From positions 25,864,268-25,928,267 of the forward strand of contig CM043948.1 in NCBI GenBank assembly GCA_014529385.2: 64,000 bases of DNA, given 5' to 3'. How positions within the stretch are numbered: the stretch's first letter is position 1; each line of letters starts with the position of its first letter. Origin of the DNA: Adiantum capillus-veneris. Taxonomy: Eukaryota; Streptophyta; Polypodiopsida; Polypodiales; Pteridaceae. The notes under the pieces were generated by a model, which searched no databases, had not been told where the DNA came from, and saw only the letters and a program-made list of their open reading frames with translations. Of the stretch, positions 39,190-51,402 are shown piece after piece. Position numbers and translations under genes: made by a program.

Positions 39190-40807
39190 ACTATGCACAT
39201 ATCTTGAGGTGAGGTGCCTTTTATGGTTAGGTCAATGGCTATTTTGTGTTAGTATGTTAGTGGTTAGTGTTAGTAATCACTAGAAAGTTAATGATATATT
39301 TACAATGGATAGAATGGGGTGGATGTTTGAAGTAAGATGGTTGAATGAAGTGAGAAAATCCTTGTGATGGTGAAGCTTGAAGAAGTTTTGGACTTACTTG
39401 TGTAGGTTCTCAAAATGACTATCGATCTTCTTCTTCGTCTTCTCTTCTTTACGCCCCTGCCGCCAAGGTTGATTATCGCGATGAAAATGGAAATTTGGTT
39501 GATGGGATCTCTTAATTTTCAGAGGTTAAACATGGTACACATACTGAATTTATGTATATATAGAAGGGGTAAGATGGAATTGTACTTTGGAGATAATAGA
39601 GAGAGGCATAGAGATGGTGTATGTACATGGAGAGCTCATATGAGAGCTATGGGAGTAAGAGGGGAGGTTAATGGTGAAGAAGGTGAGAGAAACCATTGAA
39701 GATGCAGGTTTGAGTGAGGGATTGAGAGGAGTGAGTGTGTATGTGTGTGTGTAGAAGTGTGGAAAGAGGTGAGAGAAGACTATGGGCTACTTGTGAGAAA
39801 AGTGGGCAGACTGGGGTCCACTAAAAAAATCCTAGCTCACCGGTGGTTGCTCCAAAAATCACCAAAATGTTTGAGGTGATTATTCAGCTCTTGGTCCATA
39901 TTTCCTCTTTTGACCACCGCTCCAAATTCGGAGTGGAGATGGGTGCCAAATCTCACCAAAAAGCCTGTTTTTTATGCTTACAAAAGTCTTTTAGTGGCCC
40001 CCTCCTTTGTTGAATTTGTACAATGCATCCAAGAGTGATCCCCTCCTTTTTCATATCATAATACAAAGCATCCAAGTTGCCCTTTACACGTGCATGGAGG
40101 AGGATTATTGGTGAATAAAGCAATATATACATGGTGGGACTAGTGTATGGACTATTCATGGATTTTAGCTCAATGAGCATATGGTGTTAGAATAATGAGT
40201 AAAAATAATAAAACAAAATATGGAGGAATTATGGATATGGAAAGATATTGGAATCATATGATATGGTCCCTATTTGTATTATTTTGGGTGAAAGAGAAAA
40301 AGTTATGCAAGTAAATAATATAATAAACGTAACTAAGAGAGTAGAAATCAATTTTTTGTTTTCACGAGGGTGAGGGTGAAAATGTGGGGGTGATTTGTAT
40401 AAAAGAAAAATATGAGGTTAGAGTATGTACACATTGGCAAAAAAATATACTTATGGTATAAGAGGATGAAAGAAGGCATACACAAGTTTAATAAAACACA
40501 CACCTAGGTATAAATATTTAAACAAAATATCAAAATAATCCCTATATTTAGGCCCTATATACAATGCAATATTTACACACAAATGAGCCATAATATTTTT
40601 TTTTTGATTTTTTGATTTTGATTTTTTTTTGGCTGAACTAGCCCAGTGACTAGCTAGCTTAGGGTTTTAAGAAGATATGGGAAAAGTCCCCTAACTCACA
40701 CACGCCTATGTACATTGAAAAGGTAAGAATAGCCACAGTGTTAGGTGATTTTGGTAGGGTGGGGTAACTCACTATGGCAATTACGGAGAGCCGAAAAACG
40801 TCTATCA
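38122..40807 (-). repeat. 5' LTR of element B (2,686 bp)
   Basis: It opens TGATAGACG at 40807 and closes ACCGCCTCA at 38122. It aligns with the LTR of A (3559-6230). It contains a GA run (39147-39187), a TATAAATAGG near 38961 and a 75-codon frame at 39953-40180 shared with A. Confidence 0.85.
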
Positions 40808-41269
40808 CCGCGCTTTGAATAGCTACTCCATCTCCATCTTCATCGACCTAGTATTCAGCATCGCTTCTAACACATCATCTTGCATACCCGCCATCAGCTT
40901 GCCCTTCATATTCTTAGAAAACATTTCGCCCTTCATGCCCGACTTAACACTCACTAAACTGCAACGTTCACACACTTGGATATGATCCCCAACTCCTCTC
41001 ACCACCTTACTCTTATGATGATGAATTTTTTCCTTGATTCGGGCACGCCATGCAAGATTCGCCCAAAAAATATTCGTCCTTAAATGAGTCACATCAGCAC
41101 TAAGCGAATTTTTGTCTTAAAATGAGTACCCCCACTTATTAGTACCTCTGTACCGTTTTGCCCAATTCCATTCCTTCAACTTTCCACTTTTGAGACTTCA
41201 AATCCGACAGTCCGATTTTCGGATTCCAGTCTGCAATCCAAATTTTGAATCCCAGATCCCTTTACAAGT

Positions 41270-42610
41270 TTAGAACAAATTTCCAAGAACACCAATTGTT
41301 AACAATTTACTGCCAATATCCTCAGCCTTATTGACCATCCACTTGGGAACCTCAGGCACCTTTCCATAAAATTTCTTCAATCTGAATCCATTCACTGGTT
41401 TTAAAATCTTTGTTCCGAAAACATCTTTCAACAAAAATGTTCCTTCACCCTGTTCTGATTCAATCTGATAAGGTCCCAAATATCTCAGCTTCAACTTACC
41501 CGGATGTGGTCCCAATTTAGAATTGTATAACATCACCCAATCCCCTTTCTAAATTTTTTTGAATTTCACCTGCCTAGACATCCATGCTTGTCTTCTCTTC
41601 TGCCCAATTTCCACCAAATAGCTTAATTCTATCCTCTTCCAATTTAAGTAGTTCCTTCTGTCTATAAGAAATTGATTCCTCCGGACTTAACTTATGCTGA
41701 ACTGACAACCTCAAGCTTGGAATTACATATTCCATTGGCACCGTAGCTTCAATCCCAAATACCAATTTGAGAGGTGTCATTCTAGTCGTCGCCACCTCAA
41801 AAGCTGTCCAAAAAGCCCATAATACTGAATCCAACTTGTCATCCCAATCCGATTTGTTTTCCGACACAATCTTCTTCAAAATTCTCACCAGCACTTTATT
41901 AGAGCTTTCTGCCTGCCCATTTGCTTGCAGATAATATGGAGTAGATTTCTTATGCAAAATACTATGTCTGGATGTCAACCCTTGAATCACAGAATTCAAA
42001 AAATGTGTTCCCTGATCCGACACCAACTCAATAGGACATCCAAATCTTGTCATAATGTTTTTATATAGAAACCTTTCCACACTTGCTGCTTTATTATCTC
42101 TCAAAGCCACTGCTTCCACCCATTTGGTAGCATAATCTGTTGCAACAAGAATATATCTGGAACTTGTCCTCTTTGCCCGTGGTTTTATTGGGCCTACAAA
42201 ATCCATTCCCCACTTCTAAAATGGTTCTAATGGTAAGACTGGATGATCCTACATCCTATCCCCTTGTGTAGGCTGCCCCATCTTCTGACATTGAACACAT
42301 TTCTTGGCAAAACTATGTGCATCCTTCAATAACAAAGGCCACCAAAGTCCAGCTTGTAAAATTTTCCAACTTGTAATTTCCCCTGAGAAATGTCCTCCAG
42401 CTAATCCCCAATGTGCCTCCTGCAACACTGCTTTCTACTCTTCATCCGAAACACATCGTCGTATAATCTGATCTGCTCCTCTTCTATATAATGCTCCAGC
42501 TATAATTAGAAATGGTATGCTCCTCAATGCAAACTTCTTCCTATGATTCGGAGACATTGTCGAAGGTAAAACTCCATCTGTGAGAAACTGAACCATCTGA
42601 TCATACCAAT
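41270..42610 (-). pseudogene. Integrase of element H
   Basis: The zinc finger (HWGLAGGHFSGE...CVQCQKMG, about 42420-42290) is read through two TAGs. The core at 42206-41574 has MDFVGPI, SDQGTHF and E in QAESSNK (the DDE triad). The C-terminal domain is at 41536-41270 (LRYLGPYQIESEQGEGTFLL). Stops near 42230 and 42445 are TAG. Confidence 0.75.
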
Positions 42611-42620
42611 TTTCAAAAAA

Positions 42621-43250
42621 CTATCCTTCCACTCGGAACAAATCCACATCAGGCAATTTATCCGATACTCCTCGTAATTCCTCCTTATGTTCCAATCTGC
42701 TGAGGTAATCCGCCACTGTATGCTGAGTTCCTGGAGTATGAATGACTATGTAATCAAATTCTTGCAACGTGAGTATCCACCTTGCTAATCTGCCTTCGAG
42801 TTTTGGCTTCTTTACCAGAAACAATAAAGCCTGATGATCCACATGAAAAACCACTTTGTTCCCTAGCAGATAATGTCGGAATTTTTCCAAAGCAAAAATC
42901 ATTCCCAAAGCTTCCCTTTTTGTAACTGTGTAATTCTTCTCCAGTGCTCTCAACATTCTACTAGCATAATAAACCGGTCTAAACCATCCCTTAATCTTCT
43001 CCTGCATTAAAACAACTCCTACTGCCATGTCGGAAGCATCAACATACACATGAAACGGAAATTCCCAATTTGGTGGTTGAAGTATAGGTGAAACCACCAA
43101 CATCTTTTTGATAATCTGAAAAGCCTTCTCTTGAGCTTCTCCCAAAACAAATTTCACTTCCTTCTTAGTCAAATGACTAAGTGGTGCACTCACATCCACC
43201 AAATACCAAATACCGTAAATACCTACCATGCCATTTGATCTGTCCAACAA
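42621..43250 (-). pseudogene. RNase H of element H
   Basis: FHVYVDASDMAVGVVLMQ, then REALGMIFALEKFRHYLLGN and HVDHQAL, then TVADYLSRL. It is frame-shifted from RT near 43210. Confidence 0.75.
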
Positions 43251-44454
43251 ACCGCATCACTGCCTTCAAATTTTTTGGAGCTACAACTTTCTGAATTGCA
43301 CTAATTTTGTCCCCATCAATCGACATTCCTTCTTGAGAGATGATATGTTCCAGCAATTTTCCCTTTTGTACTGCTATTGCATACTTCTGGGGATTAAGTG
43401 ACATCCGAAACATCCTACATCTTTCAAAACACTTCCTCAAATATTCCAAATGCTAGACTTTTTTTCCAAAAACTAAAAAATCATCCATAAAAATCCTCAT
43501 AAAATCTGTCAAACATGGCTCAAAAGTTTTAAAAGCTGCCTTCAAAAATGATGGTGGTCCATTCTTCAATCCAAAGCTCATCATTGTATATGCAAAAGCT
43601 CCCCATTCTGTGATAAAAGCAATTTTTTCAATATCCTCCTCAGCCATTGGTATTTGATTGTACCCTGAAAATCCATCAAGAAAAGTGTACATCTCATGTC
43701 CCGCTACATCATCCAGAACTAAATCAATAAAAGGAAATGGAAATGGATCTGCAACTATTGCTGCATTCAATTTTCTGTAATCCACACAAACCCTTAACTT
43801 CCCCGACTTCTTGGGTACCACTACAATTGATGACAACCATTCCGCTTGATCCACTGGCACTATGAATCCTGCAATCATCAATTTGTCCAATTCCTCTTTC
43901 ACCTGCTTGGCATAATTTGGATTCATCCTGTATCTTTGCCGAGTCACTGGAATAGCATCCTTTTTCAAATTTATATGATGCTTATACACCTGAGGATCCA
44001 TGCCTTTCAAATCAGAATAATCCCATGCAAAGACATCAATATACTCCAACAGTAATTCCTTCAAGTCCTTCTTGAAGCCTTCTTCCAAATGAACACTAAC
44101 TCTTTCCATCTTTGTATGATCCTCCGTCTCCAAATTCAGATCCTGTAAATCATCCTCCTTAACTCGAGAAAATTTCTTTATCATCTTATCATACAAAGCT
44201 TTCGCTCTCTCAATTGCCTCCTTTGGCTCCAATTTTGAATCCTCGATCACAGTTTCCTCTTGGATTTTCTTCTCTTCTAAATTTTCCTGTTCCACACCAT
44301 CTGTATTGCCCTGCAACTGATCAATTCCCAAACTGTTCTCTTTTTCTACATATTTGTCAATGATCCGCTCCACATCTACCTCAAATACCGGAACAATTGT
44401 TGGATTTGCTGCTAGGAAATATGCTTCTTCATCATCCTCCAATCCTTCAGACAT
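43177..44454 (-). pseudogene. RT of element H
   Basis: RT fingers (AGFIVPVDQAEWLSSIVVVPKK; CVDYRKLNAAI), FLDGFSGYNQI, then FMDDFLVF as the catalytic box, then RT end at 43449-43177. One TAG near 43451 splits it. Confidence 0.8.
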
Positions 44455-44469
44455 GTTAATTGCTTGTGC

Positions 44470-45021
44470 CTACATTGGTTTCGTCTCTTCTGACAATTCC
44501 TTCTTCAGCCCCATCGGTAATGTAACTTCTCTCCTTCCTTTCTTAACGATCACTTCATTCTTTCCCCAATCTTGTTTTAGCTTAGCCGTGCAAAACCATG
44601 GCCTCCCCAACAACATAGAATAGGTATTTTTTGAATCCTTTATCTTGATAACTACAAAGTTCACCATAAACTGCAATCCATGAATGATAATTCCTTGCCT
44701 CCTTAACATCCCCACTGGTTGAACTTTGCTCTGATCATCCATACGCACTTGAAATGGAGCTGGTTCCAACCTGACATCTTGCATCCTTAGAAATTCCGAT
44801 TATGAAAGTATGTTGACCCCTGATCCACCATCCAATAGAACATTGAAAATTTTGCGGTTATTAAATTCCAACGATAGTGTTGGTACTGAAAAATCCACAT
44901 CCTCCGGGCTAATCTGACAACTCTGCACTGTCTGCTGCACCTCCTTCATACTCGGAACAGTCTTTGTCCTTCGCATCACTGTATATAGTCTATCTCTGAA
45001 AATTGGAACTAATGACAACAA
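44470..45021 (-). pseudogene. Protease of element H
   Basis: LLDGGSGVNILS is the retropepsin active site with D-G-G-S, split by a TAA from the remainder (GMLRRQGIIIHGL, MLLGRPWF). Confidence 0.7.
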
Positions 45022-45405
45022 CTAATCCAAGGTAAAATGTATAGAGGAATTAGTTAACTCTTCAAACAAGGCATCCATCCTTTCTCTTTCCTTCTCCTCC
45101 TTTTTTACTCCTTTCTCCTTCGATTTAAGTTTGCTCTGCTATTGATCCTTTTCCATCAACTCTTTAGCTACTTCATCCCGAATCTCCTTCTGCTCCTCCC
45201 AGTCCAGTGCAGGTTTCAACCTTGCTTTGGACCTTGTTGTCACTAATACATCTACTTCCTCTTGCAAACATTTAGAACAATCACATTCCGGCTAACAATC
45301 CATAGCGACTTCATTCACCCCTTGATCATGAAACGATTCTACTACTATCAAATTGCTTCCAGGCTCTTTGTTTGCTTCAACTTACTGTGCTTGTGGTGCT
45401 GGCAA

Positions 45406-46778
45406 CTACGGCACTTGCCCTCTTGGTTGTTTCTGATTCCCCCCTTGATAATTCCAACCGGACTGATTCCATCCTTGTGGTTGTGGCTGCCAATTCTGCA
45501 ACCGTTGTTGCTGATCCCAATTTCCCCTCCACGGGGGTCTTGAATTCTTCCATCCTCCAAATCTTGGTCCTTCTCCCGAATTGAAATTTCCTCTAAATGG
45601 TTGTCCCCCTTGATTAAATTGTGGTCTCCACCCTGAATACGGTTGTTGCCTTTGCCACCTTTGATTATTGAACATCCTCTACATTCCTCCTGTCTCTGGA
45701 AACACCCCATGAGTTTGAGGTCCTTGTTGTTGTACCTTCTGTTGAATCCTTTCTGGTACAACACCCCTAAAATTGGGATTAAAACAACATTCCTTTGTCC
45801 AATGCCCATCCTTAACACAAATTTCACAATGAGGGATTTTTGATTCCACAACTTTCTGCACTCCCAACTTCTTCAATTTCTTTGCTACCAACTTTTCCAC
45901 TCTATCCTCTTTCTCTTTAGACTTTTTCTTCGACTTCTTCTTGCTTTTCTTCTTCTTATCCTCATCTACTTCTGAATCCAAATCCTCACTAGAATCCTCT
46001 TCACTATCAGAATCCATTCCCGTATCTGAATCAGTATCAGTTTCCGAATCCGAATCGTTGTCCGAATCCGAATTATCTGACCTCTTCTTTTTCTTCGACC
46101 TACTTTTCTTCTTTTCTTTAGATGACCTCTTGGCTGCTTTCCCATGAGAGACCCCAAACCTTTTCTCTACTCTTTGAGCTATTTCCACTAATGCTTGTAA
46201 TCCACCTACAACATCAACTCGAGCAACATCATTCTTCAATCCCTTCCTTAATCCATTCAAAAATATCCAGCAAGCATTTCATCAGTTGGCCTTTCTTGAG
46301 CAGCCAACCTTCTCACATATTGGTTTTTGTGCATAATCTTTAGCAAACATTTTCCTTTGTTTCACTTCCCTAAGCTTGGTCAACACATCATGTGGAGTCT
46401 TTTCCTTTCTGAACCTGTTCAAAAATGCTGCTTTCAAACCATCATAATCAGCAAAATGACCTGCTGGAAAATTACTGAACCACTGCATAGCCTTCCCATC
46501 CAATGTAGCCTCAAACTGGCTCATCTTAGCTTGGGCATCGTACACTCTGGCAAATCCTCTGGCCTCCATCTTGTCTCATATTGAGATATGTGGCAATCGG
46601 GGTCTTCTTTTGACTTTCCCAAAAAGGTCCAAAATTTGACGCGCATATCCTGCCTAGCCGCCGCCATATTTGTAGGTCCACCTAGTTGTACAAGATTTCC
46701 TGCATTGGTACTTCCCAATGGATCAAAAATCATTCTCCTTCTCGCCACTAATGCATGCTGAACATATGCAACCGCCAA
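45406..46778 (-). pseudogene. gag: Gag of element H with charged linker and W/Q/G-rich tail
   Basis: Gag core in two frames (ETRWRPEDLPE; EATLDGKAMQWFSNFPAGHF). A linker follows with alternating Ser/Asp (about 46080-45980) and Lys runs (about 45970-45900), then a zinc knuckle CEICVKDGHWTKEC. A tail dense in Trp, Gln, Gly and Arg (45675-45406) is in another frame. Frameshifts separate the parts. Confidence 0.7.
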
Positions 46779-47176
46779 CAGTCACGAAAATATATCCTGT
46801 TCTTCATTTGCTACTTCCTCTTCCCATCTATCACTTAGATAATCCTCTGTGCCATCCAAATCCTCCACAGTATCATGTGAATCTTCCCCTATAGAAACTC
46901 GGTGCATCCCAGTATAATCCAAAATTCCCTGCAGTTCTGAACGCTGACCATCTCACCCATACAACTGCCAAAACGGCCTAGCAACTGACCTTGTCCAATA
47001 CGGGAATGTATCCTCCTCCACTTCCTCTACAGTGCAGCCAACCACCCATACCAACTCACACTATTCTGAACATCCTCCCTCCATTCAACTAAACCTTAAA
47101 CTACCACAGCATTCGCTCCTACAAGAGAAACTTGAATCCGTCCATGCTACATCACACTTACACCGTGATCGCCAAG

Positions 47177-47440
47177 TGTTTAAAGCATAGACATTCTGAA
47201 TAGACAAAACACAGAAATCAGAATGGAACTGGAACTGAACACAGAAACTGACAATAGACTAAATCCGCCAAAACTTCCGCTTTTACATTCCCAAGAAGAT
47301 ACTGATCGACTGTCACATACTTCAATAAGACTAATGGGCAACGCCCTTTCCCAAGAACACCCCTCGGAATCCCAAAAGTACAAAAGTTAACATTCCAACT
47401 TCCACTAAGGTAAAACATCCCAAAATTCCTAGGGTTAACA
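47177..47440 (-). repeat. Candidate 5' LTR of element H (264 bp)
   Basis: On the - strand it starts TGTTAACCCTAG and ends TTTAAACA, followed by CT and TGGCGATCACGGTG as a possible primer site. The right edge is precise: it interrupts the G LTR, which resumes at 47441 with ATTGG. The partner LTR is not present, so the inner edge is less sure. Confidence 0.5.
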
Positions 47441-47970
47441 ATTGGTCCTTTTATCAAGCATTTTGAAAATTAATTAGAATAATTTTACTCTAGCGTTCTC
47501 ATTGGTCCACCTCTATGGCCATCCAATAGGATTTGAGGGAAGATTGGGAGCAACTGGGCTAGGAGTCTGCCATGTGTCCATTATTCCCTTTTGGGGAAAG
47601 CTTTGGAGTGTGGCTAGGTGTTTCTCTCTCCTCCCCTACCCTTAGGGATCGCCCCTCCTTGATAGGGTTGTGGGAAGACTTTTGAGTCTTCCCTCCACCA
47701 TCCAATTTTCCCATCTTTGACAATTTGGACTTTTCAATTAAAATTCAGGAGCCTTAGCCTATGGAAGTCTTAATGGAGCTGAACCTTAGGTCTTTTAAGC
47801 TCCAGTGAATGCACATTGCTCTTTTGCAGACTACCCCCTTTGGATCCTGCAGAGACCGGTCTGGCAGCCTAACCCATATTGCTTTTACTCCCCTGGTACT
47901 TCCCCATATTAAATGATCAGTTTAACATGAGAAAATAATTTGGGAGAATTAGATATTAGTTTTTATGACA
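47441..47970 (-). repeat. 3' LTR of element G, first 530 bp
   Basis: It opens TGTCATAAAA at 47970 after a purine tract (AAGAGAGAGGTAA). It aligns with 53309-53816. It is cut at 47441 by element H. Confidence 0.8.
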
Positions 47971-48394
47971 TTACCTCTCTCTTGAAATCATAGTCGTCCT
48001 CGATTATGAGGTAGAGAAGATAAAGCCTAGTCATTAGTCTGTTTTCTAGCGGGTAGAGGATCCCAATTTTACCCAACAACATCGTTCCAAAATGGATGAC
48101 TACTCCATTTGTCGGTGCTTGAGAGACTTAGTTGTCGCAAGCATGTCTGCACATTAGTCGTATCAATCTTCCAAATTAGAGTGACAAACTCTACTTGGTG
48201 TTCGGGAGATGTCTCCACAAACATAATCCTAAGCATGCATACTTATTAACATTTGTGCATAATAAAGAAAAGAGAGTCTTATAAGAAAAAAACTTTGCTC
48301 ATTTAAACATATTTACATTTTCTTACTGTAGGGAATCATTGGAAGCATTCACAAGGTTTAGGTTATCCTTTAATTGTATGTCTTGCATCCATCT

Positions 48395-48605
48395 AACATC
48401 TTCAAAAGGATAATTTTTAACTTGATAAGATATCTTCAAATAGTCTTAATGCCTTGTAATACCTTGTCTTTGTGTCGGCGAATGGACTCGGGCTACAACA
48501 ATTCTTCTTGGTCCTTGATCTCCGGTGGGTCTTCAATGGTTGCTTCTTGAGGTGGCTCTCCTTTGTAAGGCTTTAGTAGGCTCACAAAGAATTGTGAATG
48601 AGCCA
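48395..48605 (-). pseudogene. Chromodomain-like C-terminus of G integrase
   Basis: After a frameshift the - strand reads FVSLLKPYKGEPP, SIRRHKDKVLQG, RYLIKLK and, one more shift later, NYPFEDVRWMQD. This order resembles a chromodomain tail (LVKWKxYPxEDATWE). Two stops interrupt it. Confidence 0.5.
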
Positions 48606-50002
48606 GTGGTTGGCCAACTTGAGTTGATAGGTCATCTCACTGATTGGCCTAAGAATTTGAAAGGGGCCATAGTACCTTTTTGCTAACTTAGCATAGTACT
48701 TTTGGTGTCCCATAGGATTCTTGCCCGATGTGTGCCTTAATCGAGCCTTGTGAAATTTAAGCAAGACCCCATCATTTTGTTTAAATGCTAGGGATCTTTT
48801 GTGCTTATTAGTGGCAGCCTTTTGCCTTTGCTGAGAGATGAATATAGCATCCTTAATCTTTTGAAAATATTCTTGCAAGTCTTGACTATATTCATTTGCA
48901 ATGAAGAACTCCCATGTACCTTGAGTAGCAGGGGACTTTTTGATCTTCTCTCTATCACCTCAAATGGTGCTTTTCCCGTGGAAGTATGTACAGTGTTATT
49001 GTAAGCATACTCCACTAAAGGTAAGTACTTCTCCCATTGGGACTTTTGATCTACTTTTGTGACATAAGCTTTTAGTAGATGAAGAATTGTTAGGTTAGCT
49101 ATTTCACTTTGGCCATCCATTTGCGGGTGATAGGCCAAAGAAACATTTATCCTTGTACCTAAATTCTCAAAGAGACCCTTCCAAAAATTACTAGTCATTC
49201 TAGGATCTCTATTCGACACTATAGAAATTGGCAAGCCATGGTATTTGAAGATTTGTGATATAAACAGGGTTGCCATTTGATGGGCCTTGATAGTCTTTTT
49301 GACAGGTATGAAATGTGCTTGTTTGCTAAACCTGTCTACTAACATCCATATTCTTTTATTCCCATGGATAGACTTGGGCAATCCAAAGATAAAATCCATG
49401 AATATGCTCTCCCATGGTGAATTAGGGATTGGTAAAGGTTGATGAAGCAAAGGTTGCTTCCCTCTATCAAACCTTGTCTTTTTGCATACTACACATTTTG
49501 AAACATACTCTTGTATGTTTGCTTTCATGGCAGGCCAATAGAAGTATGTTTCTATCCCTTTTAGGGTAGACTAAGTCCTTGTACCTAAATTCTCAAAGAG
49601 ACCCTTCCAAAAATTACTAGTCATTCAAGGATTTCTATCCGACACTATAGAAATTGGCAAGCCATGGTATTTGAAGATTTGTGATATAAAGAGGGTTGCC
49701 ATTTGATGGGCCTTGATAGTCTTTTTGACATGTATGAAATGTGCTTGTTTGCTAAACCTGCCTACTATCGTCCATATTCTTGTATTCCCATGGATAGACT
49801 TGGGCAATATAAAGATAAAATCCACGGATATGCTCTCCCATGGTGAATTAGGGATTGGTAAAGGTTGATGCAGCAAAGGTTGCTTCCCTCTATCAAACCT
49901 TGTCTTTTCGCATACCACACATTTTGAAAGATACTCTTGTATGTTTTCTTTCATGGCAGTCTAATAGAAATATGTTTCTATCCCTTTTAGGGTAGACTAA
50001 GT
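48582..50002 (-). pseudogene. Integrase of element G with a 426-bp tandem duplication
   Basis: Zinc finger end and core start occur at 49954-49625 and again at 49528 onward (period 426; units 49151-49576 and 49577-50002). The inner copy continues through SNRDPRM, YHPQMDGQSE and the C-terminal region (KYYGPFQI). The catalytic triad positions are present in the longer copy: D of MDFIFG, D of NRDPR, E of GQSE. Confidence 0.8.
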
Positions 50003-50043
50003 CCCTCTATGCCCAGCATAAGGAGGAGTATGAGATTCATACA

Positions 50044-51145
50044 TTACTTTCTCACATAGTGAGTTGGTAACACATAGTCTATTGCCATATAGAAGATACA
50101 CATTTTCTTTGTTAGGTCATGTAATGGTCTTGCAATTTGTGAGAAATTTTCTATGAAGCGTCTACAATATGCACACATACCTATAAATCTTCTTAGTTCA
50201 TGCAGATTCCTTGTATTAGGCCATCCTTTTATTACCTCTAACTTTGATGGATCCATTTGGATGCCATCTTATGAGATAATGCGACCTAAATATTGAATCT
50301 CTTGTAAGACAGATTCACTTTTTTGTTGATTAATATAAAGTTTATTCTCTCGTAAAACTTGAAATATTACCTGGAGGTGTTGCTTGTGTTTTTCTAATGA
50401 ATTAGAGAAAATGATTATATCATCAAAGAACACTCCAGTAAAGTTTTGGTGAGGTGTGAATAGTTTCTCCATCAAGCAATCTAATGTGGCTGGTGTATTG
50501 GTCAAGCCAAAAGGCATAACAATGTACTCATAAAGACCAAATGTAGTGCAAAATGTGGTCTTTACAATGTCTTAATCAACTATCCTTATTTAATGGTAGC
50601 CACCTACTGAAGTAGGTCGACCCTTGTAGCTTATCAAATAGGTCTTTGACCCGTTGAACGGGAAACCTATTCTTGATAGTGATCCTATTTAGTGCTCTAT
50701 AGTCAACCCACATACGATACGTGCCATCTTTATTTTTCACTAATAACATTGGTGAACAAAATGGAGATGATCTAGGCATAACCATGCCTTTTTGAACTAG
50801 CTCATGCACTTGCCGCATAATCTCCTCTTGTTGACATTGAGAAACTCAATAAGGAGGCTGTGAGCTTCAAGGAAGAAGTTCAATTGCATGGTCGTCACCC
50901 CCTCATTTGGGAGGTGGTTCACAAGGGATGTCGTGAATAAAAACATCTTGAAATCCCTTGAGAAAATTGGATAAATCTAATTTCTTTTGATTGTTTATAC
51001 CTTCTTTTGCTAAAACATTAGGTTCATTTTGAGAATCTTTAACAAAAATCATGTACAGAGAAATAGAGCTCTTTATTGACTTATTGAAAGGTTGATTATG
51101 TAAAATGGGTATGGTACTACCCAACTCCTTAGCATCTATGTACAT
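50044..51145 (-). pseudogene. Protease-RT linker and RT of element G
   Basis: VWVDYRALN-type motif (MWVDYRALNRI) at 50818-50576, MPFGLTNTPATL and FFDDIIIFS at 50517-50269, RT end at 50256-50104. At 50104 the frame jumps straight into the linker before integrase, so RNase H is deleted. Confidence 0.75.
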
Positions 51146-51402
51146 ATCTTTTTTTTCGAACCTAAATGCCTTTCAGGGAATTTAACATTGGCAACCATGC
51201 AATCAAACCATGGTGCCCCTAGGATTACATCCTCATGCTTGAGAGGAGAGATGAAGAAATCCTCCTTGTCCCCATATCTTTGGACATGGAGCCTCTATTT
51301 CCCAATTAAGGGAGTGACTAAGGCTTATTGCCCCTTGAAAGAACCATTGGTAGGTACGACATCTCCCATATCGTAGGCTTGGATGCCTAGCTTGGTGGCC
51401 AA

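Larger units (their letters stand above)
32631..40807 (-). mobile_element. Element B: sister copy of A with 5' LTR, gag and broken pol; 3' end lost
   Basis: It aligns with A through the leader, pol and LTR but also keeps gag and protease. Pol stops in the integrase C-terminal region at KRKATQA, where the sequence switches to RT of element C in the same orientation. The 3' LTR is missing. It entered element H at 40807/40808. Confidence 0.85.
40808..47440 (-). mobile_element. Element H: gypsy element with 5' LTR, gag-pol; 3' end cut by element B
   Basis: A full domain order gag-protease-RT-RNase H-integrase is read on the - strand. There is no second RNase H. The 5' LTR (47177-47440) lies inside the 3' LTR of element G. 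Its 3' LTR is not in the window because element B begins at 40807. Confidence 0.8.

Noticed and set aside
40823-41092. 89-codon ORF on the - strand next to the B LTR
   Set aside because: It lies in the 3' region of element H, is Lys/Met-rich and has no recognisable motif. I could not support it as a gene.
41290-41310. GTTAACAATTGG near the end of H resembling the LTR edge at 47431-47445
   Set aside because: It lies inside the integrase reading frame, in the wrong orientation for an LTR end and without further LTR similarity.
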